Positions 9,911 through 10,321 of a DNA stretch of 10,321 bases are shown one piece after another. Both the position numbers and the translations under genes were made by a program. The DNA is from Candidatus Omnitrophica bacterium UBA5776 (GTDB lineage: Bacteria > Omnitrophota > Gorgyraeia > Gygaellales > Profunditerraquicolaceae), in contig DIEK01000062.1 of NCBI GenBank assembly GCA_002418595.1, positions 1 through 10,321 on the forward strand, read 5' to 3'. Below the pieces are notes generated by a model. It saw only the letters and a list, made by a program, of their open reading frames with translations. It made no database searches and had not been told where the DNA came from. Position 1 is the stretch's first letter; every line of letters starts with the position of its first letter.

Positions 9911-9952
9911 TACTTATATATAAGTATAATGTATTATTTAACTATTTGCCAA
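9911..9952 (-). promoter_or_regulatory. Putative promoter with a 16-bp palindrome, upstream of the leader terminator
   Basis: On the - strand TTGGCA (9952-9947, 5 of 6) and TATACT (9928-9923, 5 of 6) are 18 bases apart. The start would be near 9916, about 140 bases ahead of the large gene. TACTTATATATAAGTA (9911-9926) is a perfect 16-bp palindrome covering part of the -10 and the start point, where a repressor could sit. No clear promoter is seen between the terminator at 9832 and the gene, which favours this one. AT-rich DNA makes chance promoters common. Confidence 0.45.
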
Positions 9953-10127
9953 CTTCTTAACTTACTTTTGGTTTAGCTAACAAAAACGCCCAAGAACGAG
10001 ACCTGGTCTCGCTTACCCTCAGTGCTACAGCTGGTTACGCCATAAGTATCCCCAGGTTAGTGCTAAGGGATAAAAGACGAACAACGAAAGATGAAGCATG
10101 CAAAACGAAAAAACTGAAATACCAACA
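9953..10127. other. Intergenic region with a 15-bp palindrome, no gene seen
   Basis: CGAGACC-T-GGTCTCG (9997-10011) is a perfect interrupted palindrome. AGTGCTA occurs twice (10021-10027 and 10059-10065), and CTGG/CCAG (10031-10034 and 10052-10055) can pair between them. GCTAAC (9976-9981) and GTTAG (10056-10060) are weakly inverted. It could be a folded RNA or a DNA-binding site. I match it to no known riboswitch or integron site. Confidence 0.25.
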
Positions 10128-10151
10128 AAAAAAAGAGCCCATTTAGGCTCT
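10127..10151 (-). terminator. Terminator within repeat copy 2
   Basis: The same AGAGCC / 6-base loop / GGCTCT hairpin as in copy 1, with a run of eight T on the - strand (10134-10127). It would end transcripts arriving from the right, about 35 bases after the stop codon of the partial frame at the window edge. Confidence 0.75.
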
Positions 10152-10179
10152 CTATTCTTCGAAATGGTGCCGAGGGAGG
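10128..10179 (-). repeat. 52-bp direct repeat, copy 2: tRNA 3' end plus terminator (putative att site)
   Basis: Identical to 5876-5927. The tRNA-like match is slightly longer here: the - strand reads GTCCCTCCCTCGGCACCA (10182-10165 region, with one interposed base pattern near GTGT), giving a full T-stem 3' strand CCCTC before the acceptor strand. No T-loop, anticodon arm or D-arm follows, so it too is a tail fragment. An intact tRNA with the same end is predicted to the right of the window. Confidence 0.7.
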
Positions 10180-10183
10180 GACA

Positions 10184-10321
10184 CTAGCCCAAAAGGCGAA
10201 GGGCCCCGATCTCGGCAACTGTATTTGCGAGAAATTCAACGGGAAAATTCATTTTTACGGAGGATTTCGAAGCCAATACAGGCGATTGCCGCAGGTAATT
10301 GAGACCATTTCGATGTCCTTC
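10184..10321 (-). CDS. Possible C-terminal end of an unidentified protein (partial)
   Basis: The - strand is open from the window edge to a TAG at 10186-10184, 45 codons, ending NTVAEIGALRLLG. It is followed at once by repeat copy 2 and its terminator, as expected for the last gene of a neighbouring unit. I recognise no family. The + strand is open over the same stretch, so this may be chance. Confidence 0.25.
   Translation of the reverse strand, partial: EGHRNGLNYLRQSPVLASKSSVKMNFPVEFLANTVAEIGALRLLG

Noticed and set aside
9976..10060. Integron attC site
   Set aside because: The ends only weakly resemble the RYYYAAC and GTTRRRY core sites (one mismatch in each), and no integron integrase or cassette array is visible.
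10018..10070. c-di-GMP (GEMM) riboswitch, suggested by the string CAGCTGGTTACGCC
   Set aside because: The other conserved GEMM strings and the kissing helices are missing on both strands.
5876..10179. CRISPR array or insertion sequence bounded by the repeated sequence
   Set aside because: There are only two copies, 4.2 kb apart, in direct orientation with tRNA-end content, and no transposase, cas gene or terminal inverted repeats.
10128..10321. Intact tRNA gene at the right edge
   Set aside because: Only the acceptor 3' strand, part of the T-stem and CCA are present; no T-loop, anticodon arm or D-arm can be found upstream on the - strand.

Overview
The window carries two unrelated blocks. 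Positions 1 to about 5640 are an ordinary chromosomal purine-biosynthesis operon read leftwards (purB, a purS-purS-purL fusion, a LOG-family nucleotide phosphoribohydrolase and the start of purQ), with a cold-shock protein gene diverging from it on the + strand. The purine genes are closely packed: purL and the LOG gene are 1 base apart, and LOG and purQ 31 bases apart. purB and csp are driven by back-to-back promoters at about 5176-5251. PurB, PurL and PurQ all act in IMP/AMP synthesis; the LOG enzyme probably acts on 5'-mononucleotides of the same pool, but its role here is inferred.

From about 5640 onwards the DNA is accessory-like. A perfect 52-bp direct repeat (5876-5927 and 10128-10179) consists, on the - strand, of the last bases of a tRNA (acceptor 3' strand, A73, CCA) followed by an intrinsic terminator. 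This is how attachment sites look when elements integrate into tRNA 3' ends. The 4.2 kb between the copies holds one gene: a secreted, modular 1229-residue protein (6087-9776, - strand). It has an N-terminal helical region, a methyltransferase-like domain, a TraB/TIKI/ChaN-like domain encoded by visibly AT-rich DNA, and a small C-terminal helical domain, the parts joined by DGG-containing linkers. Short phased repeats beside the left copy look like integrase arm sites, but no integrase gene is present.

Two genes, csp and the 1229-residue gene, share one regulatory layout: a good sigma70-type promoter, then an intrinsic terminator inside the leader, then the gene. In csp the leader also contains an 8-codon reading frame with a good ribosome binding site, whose stop codon lies in the terminator stem. 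Both look like attenuators, or alternatively like short terminated RNAs.

Organism: an uncultivated Gram-negative-type bacterium. The N-terminal region, DGG linkers and C-terminal domain of the large secreted protein resemble, from memory, proteins of Candidatus Omnitrophota (OP3). That assignment is an inference and was not checked against any database.
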